DNA of 64,000 nt, taken from positions 144,805,308 to 144,869,307 of the forward strand of contig OZ023273.1 of assembly GCA_964007475.1 (NCBI GenBank), given 5' to 3'. The stretch comes from Hybos culiciformis (taxonomy: Eukaryota; Arthropoda; Insecta; Diptera; Hybotidae). Every line of letters begins with the position of its first letter. Positions within the stretch are counted from its first letter, which is position 1. The notes under the pieces were generated by a model that saw only the letters and a program-made list of their open reading frames with translations, searched no databases and was not told where the DNA came from. Positions 13,603 through 25,230 of the stretch are shown in pieces. The translations under genes were made by a program, and so were the position numbers.

Positions 13603-14979
13603 AATTAATTTGTACCTCAGTATAGAAAAACCTGAAATATTAATAACTGAAAGATTTTAAAGCAAACATTACCTACTCTGAAATCGTAATTATTTTTTTA
13701 ATAAACCAAATAGTAACTGAACTGAACTAATTTATTGAAATATTAAAATAATTTACATCTATCAGCTCGCTAAATTTTTCAATTGCAGAAAGGATGTTTT
13801 TCAATTCCAACAAATATTTATAAAATCGTCTAAAGTACCTATGCTTGTATGTGTAGAAGAATTTTTTTCTTCGTCCAAAATATTCGAAAAAAACGAAGTC
13901 GGAGCTTTGCCCTAAAAAGAAAGATTTATGAGAGTATCCTTCAACGCGTAGTTAACATTAATTAATGTTATGATTTTTTTTGGTAAGTTAATACGTAATC
14001 ATCATATTAGACTTATTATCTAGTTATCTATCTATAATATTTATGGTAAAATTTTAACAATAATACCTAGAAGCACATTTATAAAAACACATTATATGTT
14101 TTTTTTTATTAATTTGTTTTGAATGATCGTTAAAGATTTAAATTATTTTTTATTTATTTTTTAATTTTAAATTTGATTTTTATTCTTTAGTTTAATCAAG
14201 TTTTACGCTCTCAGTATATCACTTAGTATAAATTAGTACATATATTTACTAACGTGTAATGCACAAAAATATTGTAATTATGTCTTATAGCTTATATGCA
14301 AGAAATCATCTGCTTTTGTAAATTTTAAAAACATCTTTCACTGAATATTATAATTGTACTACTTATATAAGAGAACTGTGTTGTATAGTATAATTATATT
14401 GTACAAACGTACTACGCACATACAATTAATGGGTATGTTATGTATAGGTACATACATACATTTTTTTTTGAAAAATAGAATTATAGTATTTACCACAAAT
14501 TTTATAATATCTGCAGAAAAATTTCAAAAGAAAATATTTTTATAATCTGATTTTCTGAACTTTATTGGTATAGTCTTAACTAAACTAAATAACAATAATT
14601 TTTGTTTCTTTACTTAATAATAATAAATATTCATTCAAGAGTAAAAATATACACATTTTAATTCTCAATACTTTTTCTTTAAATAAAGGTCGGCTATATT
14701 GAATTTTTTTTTTTTTTTTAACTGAATTAACCGAAAAGAGATTATGAATGTTTTGCAAAAAAAAAAAAAGAAATGGAACAGCGATAAATAGATTTTCCAT
14801 CGACCGACATGTATAAAAACCAGACATTAATATTTAAAAATCAAAACCTTTCGTCATTGTCCAAATTCATTGAATTTGTTACTAAGAATTTTTTGGAAAT
14901 ATCTTTAATAAATTATATGAGCAAAACTAAAAATTTTAGTACTTATTATTTCAACTGATAAAGTACCGAATCATCTTCT

Positions 14980-15340
14980 ATATAAATATATAAAAATGAA
15001 AGCTCGTTTTTGTTTGAAACCTGTATTATAAATTTTCGTAGATGGTTTTAGGCTGTTTTTCATCACATTTGGTCGACTACTTTTAGTGCTGGATTACTTT
15101 TTCGTCTTTTTTGCACTATTTTCAACATTTTTTCATACAAAATTTTTTTTTTTTTTATAATCGAGGTTTTTTATTAATAATGTCTAGAGTAGAGCCTAAT
15201 TCGTGCCGGGATGGACTTTTTACTAGTATGCAATAAGCAAAAAAAATTAAAAACAAAATTTTGTCCTTTTGAAGTGATAAAGCCCAGGTACTTATTTTTC
15301 GTCTAATCGTTCCATAAAATAAATCCCATAGAGTCAAAAG
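14980..15340. repeat. probable degenerate dispersed-repeat fragment
   Basis: Begins with TATAAAAATGAAAGCTCGTTT and contains the GC-richer block TCGTGCCGGGATGGACTTTT near 15200. The composition differs from the flanks, and the opening resembles the ends of repeats common in arthropod genomes. No conserved protein frame is intact. This is pattern memory, so the family assignment is open. Confidence 0.3.
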
Positions 15341-18057
15341 GCTGTTCCAAGAAGATAAATTCTAATTCAAAAGTGATATCGTGGTCGTGAATTCATAAAC
15401 ACTTCTCTCTAAATATCAAATCACGTTGTTTTAGTATTGTTTAACATTATAAATATAATTCCTATTATAAAATACAAAATTAATTATACATATTAACAAC
15501 AGAAAATATTATTAGATAAATTTGTACAAGTTTGCGTAGGAAATTTAGAAATCCAAGTAGAAAATGTTTAGTAACTGCGTGGCAGATTAATGTATGAAAC
15601 TATTATCGGATTGTTACAAATTATAAGCCTAAGGTACTTGTTCCCACAAGTATAAATAGATTATCTGCCCACCGATTTACTTTCAGTATATTTTCGGGAA
15701 AAAATTAAAATCTATTTTTTTTTTTCAAGTAAAATCAGACTAAATTGCTTTATTAAAAGGTTAAGGATTAAATGGATCAAAGTAACAATAAATCATATGT
15801 ATGTGAATGTAATCTCCTAATTTTAGAATTATAGAAAAAAATAATAATACTAAAAATATTCTATGAATATCCTGCGATAGTTTTTTGTTAAATATTCTAT
15901 CATATAATAATTATATTTATATTTGTGTACATACTCATGTATGTCCGTAGAGTAAATTACTTTAGGAAAATGTTTTCAAGATAAGTGTTTTCTTCTTTTT
16001 TTTTGGTTTATGAAGAACTTTTTCTTTTCGCTAATTATAATTGCTAAAGTTCCAATAAATTAAAAAAAAAAACAAACCAAAATTGGGTTCACTTTATTTG
16101 AATGTAATATTTAATATTGTTTTGTTTGTCCTTAGGAATATTTCTTTGTAGATTTATGTATGTACTGTGTACACAGGTACAGCATAATTTAAAATCTGTT
16201 TTTTTTTAATCTTTAATTTAATTAAAATAAAATATATTATCATTATTACTATTTTGATGTAATAAAAATTCAACAATTATTTTGATAAAAACACAAATTA
16301 GAGGATTAATTTAAAGAATGTTCTTAATTGGCCATCTTCTCTGTGAATTGGAGTTGATATAATTTTGCACTGAAATTATTCACGATGGGACGAACAAATT
16401 TTTTCAATTTTAAAAATTCAAAGAAATATTGTATATTATTGAAAGAAATATTTTTGAAAAGGAATCGATAATACTCCTGAAATAACGATAAATAGAAAAT
16501 AGTTATTGTATAATTTTTTTAAATAATAGTTTCTCAATGGGAAGAAATTGTTAAGATTTGAAAAGATTTTTGAAAAATATAATAAAATATAATCTTGATT
16601 CGAAAAGTCAGTCCACTTATAAAATTCATAAAGTTCAAAATTCTGTGCATTGTAAATTATTGTAATTCTAAATAATGTGATTTTAGATTGAAATCCAAGT
16701 CGGTAAATTATGACCAAAACGTCTATATAAAAACACAATATCTTGTGTTCAAATTTCAAATACTAGTTACTATAAGTTCGACAGAGTTATCGAGTTAAGT
16801 GTTAAATTAAAGTAACTTTTATTTCCGATCGCTAAGCTTACTATTTTTTATTTTTATGCAGGTACTTCAAATTAAAATTAAGATAACTACTGTTTAAAAA
16901 TTATGAATAGAAAAATAGATCACAATAAGATCACAATAAATACCGCTTTTTAATGAAAACAAATTTTTATTTACTTTTACACATAATGGAAACAAATATT
17001 ATGTTGTCACAATTTACAAGGATAATTATTTTTAAGATACTATGACTGGAGATTTTTTTCCTATATTACTTTTGATACAACAATAAAATTGGTTTAAAAG
17101 AAAATAAAGTTTTTCATTAATCTTTTTTATTTTATTTACAATCTCTTATCGGATTATACTTTTTCTATATATGTATATAAAAAAAAAATATTACAAATAA
17201 ACATAATAATTCTGTTTTTATAGCAAAAAAAAATTTTCTTTTTCTTTCAAAATTAAAATAAAAAAATTCTCATTCATAAACTTGGACATAAATAGTATTT
17301 ATGATTTATGAACGTATTTTAGTTCCACAGATATATTCACTTATTGAAACACTCCGAAGAAGACGCTTGTTGAAAACTTTTAAGTGAAGGCATTTGGATG
17401 TAAATAGCAAACTATATAATATATAATACCTATTTTCTGATGTTTAATTTTTTTTTTTTAAATCAAAAGTGACAAAAACGATAGAAAAGTTATTGTCTTG
17501 AAATAATAGATAAATTAGTTTTTCTAACATGATATTACTGATCATAAAATATTAGAAATTACCTACACTATTATCTTGTAATTTTGATTACAAATTAACT
17601 CTGGAGTTACTAAAGGATGCTGACACGTTATTCAAAATAAAAACTTCTATATAAATTTAATTAATTTAATATTATATTTTTAGAAATCAAACATTTATAC
17701 TATATTAAATACTTAATACTACTTATATGACAGAAATTTCTAAAATTTAAGTAGGTATATATTTCTATAATAAAAAAAAAAATAAAAAAAAAAAAAGATA
17801 GTATACATTTTTATAAGCAATTTAAAAAGCGAATGTTAGAATACATATGATAAGAAGTAAAAAATTGAGGATATGTATAAAACTGAACAAATTTCATTAA
17901 TTTAATTGATTAATTTTTTTTCGAATGTTTTTTCCCTAAAATAAAAATTATTTTAAGACAATAAATTATATTTAGACATGCTTGGAAATAAAACAAAAAT
18001 ATGCAGAAATATGCAAAACAAATTCCAATTCAAATCAAGATTTTAATTTTAAAATCC

Positions 18058-18660
18058 TCGTTTTTCGAATGCATCTTTTTGTAAATTATCCTTAACCTCT
18101 TTAATTTCATACATAAATATAATTATACGTTCCTTGTTTTTTTCGAATGTATCTTTTTGTAAAATTATCCTTCACCTCTTTAATTTCATACATAATAATG
18201 AGAACTTAATAAATCTGAGAAAATCAAAGTAATATTTTTATTCCCTTCTGTGTATACGGCTTTCATTTGTTTTACATTGATAATCTTTTGATGTCATTAA
18301 AATTGTATAAACATTTTTGATATCTTAACATTTTTAATATAATTTTATTAAGTAAATAAATGTTTTTTAATACAGACTCGAAAATTGAGATCTCTTAAGA
18401 TTCACGAAATCATTTATGAAATACTTTTCTAATCGATTATTATTTCGATTTCATTAATTCATTATATACTCTAAGGTAAAATTAAATCTGAGAAAATCAT
18501 ATCAATGTTGTATATACTATTTATAATCATAATCAAAGTACATATATTTATAATATTTTTATTTCCCTCTGTGCATATGGCCATTATAATGTTTACATGG
18601 CTGCTCTTTTGATATTATTGAAAATTTACAAAAATTTTAATATCAATTGGCTAACTTTTC
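18058..18660. repeat. diverged tandem duplication
   Basis: Two overlapping duplications. The segment at 18058-18117 (TTTTTCGAATGCATCTTTTT, then CCTCTTTAATTTCATACAT) recurs at 18140-18195. The segment at about 18210-18325 (AAATCTGAGAAAATCA, CCCTCTGTG, CTTTTGATRT) recurs at about 18485-18645. The copies differ by substitutions and small indels, so the event is old. No coding content. Confidence 0.65.
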
Positions 18661-19223
18661 TTGAAAAAATTGAAATATAATTTCATTTTTTCAAGGGTAA
18701 TAAATAGGTATACCAATTTAAAAAAACGAAATAATAATAATTATTGTAATAACATCTGTGAAGTGAACTTTTATAGCACAACATGATTTAAAAAAAAAAA
18801 TCTTTTCACCCTATAATAATAAAATATTTAAAAAATGATTGTGTGTGTTTTTTTTTTATTAAAATAAATTTGAAAAAATATATTATATTTATTATCGACT
18901 TGGTTGCTGGAAAACAATAATTGATCTTTTCAAGTAGAGCACCCTGTTAAAATATTTAATTTTTAAATTTATTTAAAACTTAACTTAAAATATATATTTA
19001 TAATTTTTTTTTCTTGCTCGTTTAGTTTTTTTTTTCATTCATTATTTATATTTTATTATAAGTAAAAGGTTACTATCATAAAAAAAAAGCTGCCATGAAA
19101 AATATTTTATTTACTTTTTTAATACAATAATATCTGAAATACTTATATACTTGTATCTATCCACTACACATACAAAGTATTTTTATTTTTTTTATATTAT
19201 AAATATTAATATAAAGTCCAATA

Positions 19224-19242
19224 TTATATATATATATATATA
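19224..19242. repeat. TA dinucleotide repeat
   Basis: Short (TA)n run in non-coding DNA. Confidence 0.7.
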
Positions 19243-19991
19243 AATATCTGTTTTTATTATTTACCACTTATATCTATACTTCCATTCGCCTACAAATTTA
19301 AAAATAAAATTATTATTTTTCCTGTCAAAAAAAAAAAAAAAGAAAAAAGATATAATTTTTATAAATATTCTTCCATCATCATATAATAATAAAATATAAA
19401 ATTTATGTACACATCATTATGTAAATATACTATGTATGTATGATTCTGTTTGAATTTGATACAGTGTTCATTTTATGACTATTAGTGCCTAAAACCCTCC
19501 CTACTCAAAAATGATGTTTAACTTTTTATAACGTTAAAAAAAAACTTTCTACGGTATTTAGAATGTTTTCAAAAAGAACTGAGTAAGTAAACTTTTCACA
19601 ACAGACCCAGTTTTATTATAATGATGATATCAATGATAGTAAACTGAAAAATAATTGTATAAACTTATTGTAATCATGAATGTCACTTAAATTCTAGTAA
19701 AAGTAAAAGTTATTAGATTCTGAGTACAAAAAAGTAGATACATCCAATTTTCTCATTAGAATTTGATCGTAACAATCTGACCGTTAAACAGTTTTATTGA
19801 ATCATCAAGAAATTCGGTAAAATCGAGAATAATTGTTATTTTGAAATTCTCAATATGGATTCTGATTTTATATTGGTGAAGATCGAATTATATCCACTTT
19901 GTCGAATGCGGCAAATTAAAAAAAAAAATAAAAATTAAAAACGAATTCATTAATAATAAATTTTTGATAATTCTGCATTAAAAAAACTAAT

Positions 19992-19999
19992 AGTTTAGT
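19992..19999. repeat. left target-site duplication of the hAT-like element
   Basis: AGTTTAGT, identical to the right copy at 20934-20941. Confidence 0.8.
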
Positions 20000-20369
20000 C
20001 AGGGATGCCAACTGGGGTGTTTTACCCTGGAGTTTCCAGTTTTTCAACTAAAACTCCAGTCTCCAGGTTTTTTAAAATTTTACCAGTTTTTTTCAAAATT
20101 AATAATTTTAAAGTAAAAAAGAAATTCGCATAAGCCATTCACCAGTAGATGTCATTTTACTTTGTTATTCATTTAGCTATAGTATCATTTGTTCCAAAAC
20201 AAAGTTATTAATACCTTTAAGAAATAATTGATCTCATTAATTAACTAATTTTTTTCTAATTTCAATAATTGTATTTATTTTATATTACTTTTTATAAAGT
20301 TTTATTCTAATTTGAATTATTTTTGTATATGCGGTTTATTTTATGTTTCGTTTGTTTATGTTAATAATA

Positions 20370-20834
20370 ATTGTGCTTCACCCTTAAAAAATTTAAGAAT
20401 TTCAAATTTTGAATTTCAAATTCCTAATGTATTTTGTTGTGTAAAATTCAAATTCTTTTTTGTTGTTGTGAATCTCAAATACACTCTCTGGCTGAGGCGT
20501 GTATTTGAAATTCACACAACAAAAAAAATTTTTGAAATTCAAGTTCTGTCATTCTAATTGATTTTCCTTGTACAATAATTTTTTGTTCATAATTTTTGCC
20601 CCGATGTAATAAAATCCTCTAAAGAAAATCCTACTCTGGCAGCTTTGTCATTAATATTTGAAATTTAAGAAAAAAAGTGAAAAAAAGTAATGTATTTTGT
20701 TAGTGTGATTTAATGTCAAAAAAAAGTTTTCGTGCGAAACTTTTTTTTGACATTAAATCACACTAATAAAATACATTAGGAATTTGTAATTCAGAATTTG
20801 AAATTCTTAAATTTTTTTAAGGGTGAAGCACAAT
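20370..20834. repeat. inner snap-back repeat nested in the hAT-like element
   Basis: The arms at 20370-20441 and about 20762-20834 are about 93 percent complementary, beginning ATTGTGCTTCACCCTT at each end. Between them lie two further hairpins, at 20449-20537 and 20689-20777. The word AATGTATTTTGTT occurs in both arms and again in the inner hairpin. This suggests a second element inserted in the first, or repeated template switching. Confidence 0.7.
20689..20777. repeat. near-perfect 41-bp-arm hairpin
   Basis: Arms 20689-20729 and 20737-20777 pair with one mismatch around the 7-nt loop TCGTGCG. The inner 29 bp are perfect. It lies inside the nested snap-back. Confidence 0.85.
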
Positions 20835-20933
20835 AATGTAATTTATAAATTTATTATTTTTTCTATTTTTCTATCTACATTTTTTGTTTTTTCAACTCTC
20901 CAGTTTTTCCTCGGTCAAGAGTTGGCAACCCTG

Positions 20934-20941
20934 AGTTTAGT
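20934..20941. repeat. right target-site duplication of the hAT-like element
   Basis: AGTTTAGT, identical to the left copy at 19992-19999. Confidence 0.8.
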
Positions 20942-21197
20942 TGAAAAAGATTTTAATGTGCATGTGTTCGGTAAGTTGTATTTACTACCGTAGAATTTAG
21001 CTCAGTAAATGGTATATTACATGCGTCAATACACATGTAATTATTTAGTTAAGTAAATTTTATTTATACACTTCCGTATTAAGTAAATTTTATTTACTTA
21101 CTTCATTTTGAACTTTTGTTTATTTTTTGCATTGCAAATGTATAGATTGCAACTACCTCTCACATGGAATTAAAGTAGTATATAAAATATGTTAGTA

Positions 21198-21310
21198 AGT
21201 TGTGTATTTACACAAAAAACATGCACACTTGTCAATTTGTATCACTCGACCTGCGGTCTTGTGATATAAGTATTGACGCGTGTGCAGTGTTTTTATGTAA
21301 ATACACAACT
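21198..21310. repeat. 113-bp imperfect palindrome
   Basis: Arms begin AGTTGTGTATTTACA and meet at CGACC-TGC-GGTC near 21253, with scattered mismatches. The centre is GC-richer than the flanks. There is no coding frame. It is probably a small fold-back element. Confidence 0.7.
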
Positions 21311-22059
21311 CGTTGTAATAACAAATTTTCTTAACATATGTTACAATCTACTATTTTTCTAATAAAATACTGATGTATGGGCACTTCCAGTGCGTTACCA
21401 CCGACACCACTTTGTGTAACATTGGGCTATAGTATGACCCAAAATCGTCCATCATTAGTATTTGCCTATTTGTCTCCACTCATATTCAGAATGACCCTTA
21501 TATTCAGAAAAATTAAAATTTCACTGAAAATCATCAGTGGGAAATTTATCGCATGAGATATAGTGGTTAAGGTTCGATGACAAAAGTCTATAACTTCGAC
21601 ATTATTCTGATTTTAATGAAAATAGTTTTGATGTTGATTTTTGTGCAGTATGTACGAAAATTAAATCTACTATCTATATGTTAGCTTGACGTCTTCTTTT
21701 GGTCAGATGAATTGCTGTGGTCGGAATAGAGTAATTATGGGTTGATCAACTTATTTTAATATCAAAAAAAAAAACTATTAGATGGATTCGCTTATAGTTG
21801 TATTGTTTTCCTTTTTATAATTTCTTTAAGCACTTCAACAAGCAGCTGTCGTTCAATGAATCTCAAAAATAATCTTTTTTTTTGTGCTTTTTTTCAACAA
21901 CTAAAAATATTTTGAGTCGCACAAAGAGAAAAAAAAAAACAAGAAAAAAGATAGAAATTATGTTGTGTAATAACAAAATAAATGGGCGGGATTTTAAAAA
22001 TAGTATTTTTTTTTGTATTTGAATTTTTTTTTATTTAATTTTTTTTAACAAAGAAATGA
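21311..22059. other. non-coding stretch
   Basis: Moderately complex DNA at 21380-21720, possibly an old repeat, followed by AT-rich sequence. No feature can be named. Confidence 0.4.
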
Positions 22060-22095
22060 ACAAATACTTATACAAATACTTATACAAATACTTAT
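22060..22095. repeat. three perfect 12-bp tandem units
   Basis: ACAAATACTTAT repeated three times without change, in non-coding DNA. Confidence 0.9.
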
Positions 22096-23129
22096 ACTAC
22101 ATACAAAATTTTTGCACAAATACTAACTTATTTCCGCCCTTAACATTTTGCAAATTAGGGTTGCTATTTTTACTTAATTTTTTATTTTTTTTTTCGTAAT
22201 ATACGAGATATTTTTTGGTCTCATTAAAATTTATATGTATGTCATTCAAGGGCTGAAATTATTATTTTTTTTTTTTATATCATGTTGTATATTTTACAAC
22301 CTGGCATTTTATGGCCGTAGATGCTATTTTTAGTGCCAGTTAATTCTTTTTTTTTTAGAATTTATTTTTTTTTTGTATGTCATTCATTCCTGACAAATTT
22401 TATTAAAAAAAAAATAATAATAAAAAATAATAATATTTAATTTACTCTCATTTGATATCTAACGATGGTTTGCGGAGTTTCATGATTTATTTGACATTTT
22501 TGTTTTACCGTGTATTTATATGAGAAAAAAAAAATTAATTATTCATATTTGAAAAAAAAAATAATTAATTAATAAAGAAGAAAAAATTTCTTTAAATAAT
22601 AATTAAAAAAAAAAAAAAAATTACTAAAACTTACGGGATTGAATAAAAAAGAGAAAAATTAAATGTTTTTTTTTTCTTAAATTATAAATTACTTTAGTGG
22701 CGAATAATAAATTTTGTTTTTTAATATAATATTTTATTTCATATTTATGGACTTTTGGAATATAAAGGACTGTTGTTTTTATGTTTTTTTTTTTTGTTGA
22801 AAGTGGATTAAACAAGAAAACAAAAATTAATTAAAAAAAATTTTGGATATCACCACAGTATGGTTAAATTTGTACGTAAAATTTATTTATAAAAAACTTT
22901 ATAACCACAATATAATATATAGTATAATTGATACAAAGTTTACGTTTATACAATACATAGTGGTATATAGAGTAATATGGTGTAAACATAAGTTAGAAAA
23001 AAAAAATCTCAATTTTAATTTTAATTATATTAATTAAAAATTATTATTTTAAATTTAAAATTGATACAAAAAATTATTAATATGTGTTTTAATTTTAATT
23101 ATTGCATAAGATATTAACCCTAATGGTAT
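22096..23129. other. AT-rich non-coding stretch
   Basis: Mostly homopolymer-rich sequence. No coding or structured feature seen. Confidence 0.5.
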
Positions 23130-23409
23130 CAGCGGTCGACAAACTTTTTTGGTTGTGGGTAAAATTCGCCTAAAAATAGATTTTTTAAACTTATAGGGGG
23201 TTAGTAGCAATTTTATATGAAATCAATTTAAAAAAAAAAAAGGACTTACAAAAACAATTGCTGGAAAAACTTTCAATTTTATATGCAATTGTTGTAAACA
23301 AAATATATATTTATTGATTTGGGAATTACTTTACAATTTCGAAGCGAGTAACATGAAATGAGGCTTTGGGTCACCCCGTGATCCACGGATCATAGTTTGC
23401 CGACCGCCG
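23130..23409. mobile_element. hAT-type MITE, about 280 bp
   Basis: The left end CAGCGGTCGACAAACTTTT and the right end (complement CGGCGGTCGGCAAACTATG) form imperfect terminal repeats of the hAT-type CAG-GGTCGGCAAACT kind. It is too short to code for transposase. I see no clear target duplication, so the copy is old or one end has mutated. Confidence 0.6.
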
Positions 23410-23777
23410 TTATACATATTCACACATCAGTGCTTAGAAAATTTATTATTTCTTTCATGCAACTTAAAAATGGCTATAAGATTGCATCCAGATTTGTAAT
23501 CACACAACTTTATATACTCCTATACCATTATAGGTATATCAATTTAATTATATAAGGGGGTATGCGATTATTTACAAAATTACATTTTTTTCGACGCTGA
23601 AAGTTTCGAAAAAAAAAAATGCAATTTTGTTGTGCCAATACTATACAAAACACCTTTAAAGAAAATGTGCGCGAAGCGATCAAGAAGAAAAGCCCTAAGG
23701 GAATTCTGGGGAGGCAGCCGTTCCCCGTTATGCAGGACAATTTTTTCTTTTAAAAAACCAATTAATTTTATAATTCT

Positions 23778-23858
23778 GGACAAAGGTCATTTTGCGAAGA
23801 TTTTCCATCGCGGACAAATTTGCCATACAAATTTTATCGCGGACAAATGTCACGTCAC
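23778..23858. repeat. GCGGACAAATGTC repeat cluster, locus 2
   Basis: Contains GACAAAGGTCATTTTGCGAA, TCGCGGACAAAT and TCGCGGACAAATGTCACG, the same words and order as part of 11041-11225. It is a shorter, partial copy of that repeat family. Confidence 0.7.
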
Positions 23859-24367
23859 ACTTTTATTATTATCATTTTTTTGGAACATCTTTTTTGCCAG
23901 ATTTAAAAAATATCAGTTACATATAGTGGATTGATTGAAGAGAAGTCTAGCATGCAATACTAATGAGAGTCGCATATAAATGACTGAAATTTCTTTAATT
24001 TATCAAAAAAAATTCTACTAAAATCCCTTATTTTTTTTGGAGATCATTACATTTGATTTTAATTTTCCATAATTTAAAAATAAAATTTATGAAGAAAAAA
24101 AACTCAAACGAAAATATTAAAACCACCGCCATTTTATCGTTTCAGAGAAAAAAAGGGATAAAAGTCTGTGCGACGGTCATACAGATCGGTCCCACCACAA
24201 TGATGTGCGTCGATCATTTAAGAACTGTCCCAGAAAAAGACCGACCATCAAAAAACACAAATAAATGAGATAAATTTAAATAAAATTAGTTTTGTTTATT
24301 TAAGGAAAAATATTTTAAACATTTTTTGAAAAAAATTTGGATTTATTTTAATTTTTTTAATTTTCTA

Positions 24368-25230
24368 TTAAAATTTTCGTACATTTCTTCTTAGGCCTTT
24401 CATTAGACTTTGTACACGACTTAAAGTTATTGAATCTGATGCTTTTTTGTTTTGTTTTTTAAATCCAGTCATATCGATAGTTGTTTTTCTTGTTTTTTTC
24501 AATTTTCTTTTAACATGCGACCAAAATCTCTCTATTGGGCATAGCTGTGGACAATTTGGGGGGATTTGCATATTTTGGAACGAAATTAATGAAGTTTTCC
24601 TCATAAAACTTTATACATGTTTTGCTGTAATGACACGTGGCTAAGTCTCGCCAAAATAAAGTAGGAGTGCTATGAGACTTTATAAATGGAATAAGCCTTT
24701 TTTTGAGACACTCTTCCAAGTAAATTTCAGAATTAATGGTTCCAATTGTCACGAAAGGCTTAGACTTGAAGCCGCAAGAACAAATAGCATGTCAAATTAG
24801 GAATTTTTTCGGAAATTTCGCTTGTTTTCTATTTTTAAATTTATCTGCAACTTCTCCCCCACCAGAAGCAACATAAAAATCTTGGCCACGAATTTGTTGG
24901 AAATCGGCTTTATAAGTTCCATCATCCATAACACAACAGGGAAATTTTGTTAAAAATTTTTGTACAATTTTCGAGCGCGTGTTTTTGCCCTCAAATGTTG
25001 CTCTATGGACCGAACTGGAACAATTCGAACTTTGAAACTTCTCATTTCAGCCTGGGCTTTAATTCTTTGGACAGATGACTTTGATGTTTCAAGTTTATTT
25101 GCCACTTCTCTAACCGAAGAGTTAGGGTTTCGCTTTATTGCGGCTATGACGCGTTTTTTTAATTTTTTATCGACAAAACCGCTTTTTCTTCCTGACCTTG
25201 TTTTCTGACCACACTCTGAACTTCCTTAAA
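24368..25230 (-). pseudogene. decayed mariner-like (IS630/Tc1 superfamily) transposase
   Basis: On the minus strand, translated blocks in order are a helix-turn-helix-like N-terminus, CCVMDDGTYKADF with the first catalytic Asp, KFLI-HAICSCGFKSKPF, GTINSEIYLEECLKKRLIPF, LFWRDLATCHYSK with the second Asp, and PPNCPQLCPIERFW with the third acidic residue, about 37 residues after the second. The frame is broken. There is a TGA where a Trp is expected (about 24796), a frame change at a six-C run (24558-24563), and at least one more shift near the KLYKNF block. The copy is therefore inactive. Terminal repeats were not located. Confidence 0.85.

Larger units (their letters stand above)
11226..19991. 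other. long AT-rich non-coding stretch
   Basis: I see no supported gene. It holds homopolymer runs, microsatellites at about 13581 and 19224, a probable dispersed-repeat fragment at 15000-15340, and a diverged duplication at 18058-18660. The open frames are low-complexity and unconvincing. Confidence 0.55.
20000..20933. mobile_element. non-autonomous hAT-like DNA transposon with 8-bp TSD
   Basis: The element starts CAGGGATGCCAACT and its other end, read on the opposite strand, starts CAGGGTTGCCAACT (13 of 14 matching). It is flanked on both sides by exactly AGTTTAGT (19992-19999 and 20934-20941). An 8-bp target duplication with CAGGG termini is typical of the hAT superfamily; P and Merlin elements also make 8-bp or similar duplications and are less likely. 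At 934 bp it has no transposase. Most of the interior is nested inverted repeats, so it depends on an autonomous partner not in this window. Confidence 0.82.

Noticed and set aside
16436..16759. 107-residue open frame on the minus strand
   Set aside because: Composition follows AT-rich DNA and no family features are visible.
24053..24268. 71-residue open frame next to the mariner relic
   Set aside because: No homology recognised; start region is low complexity; possibly repeat-derived.
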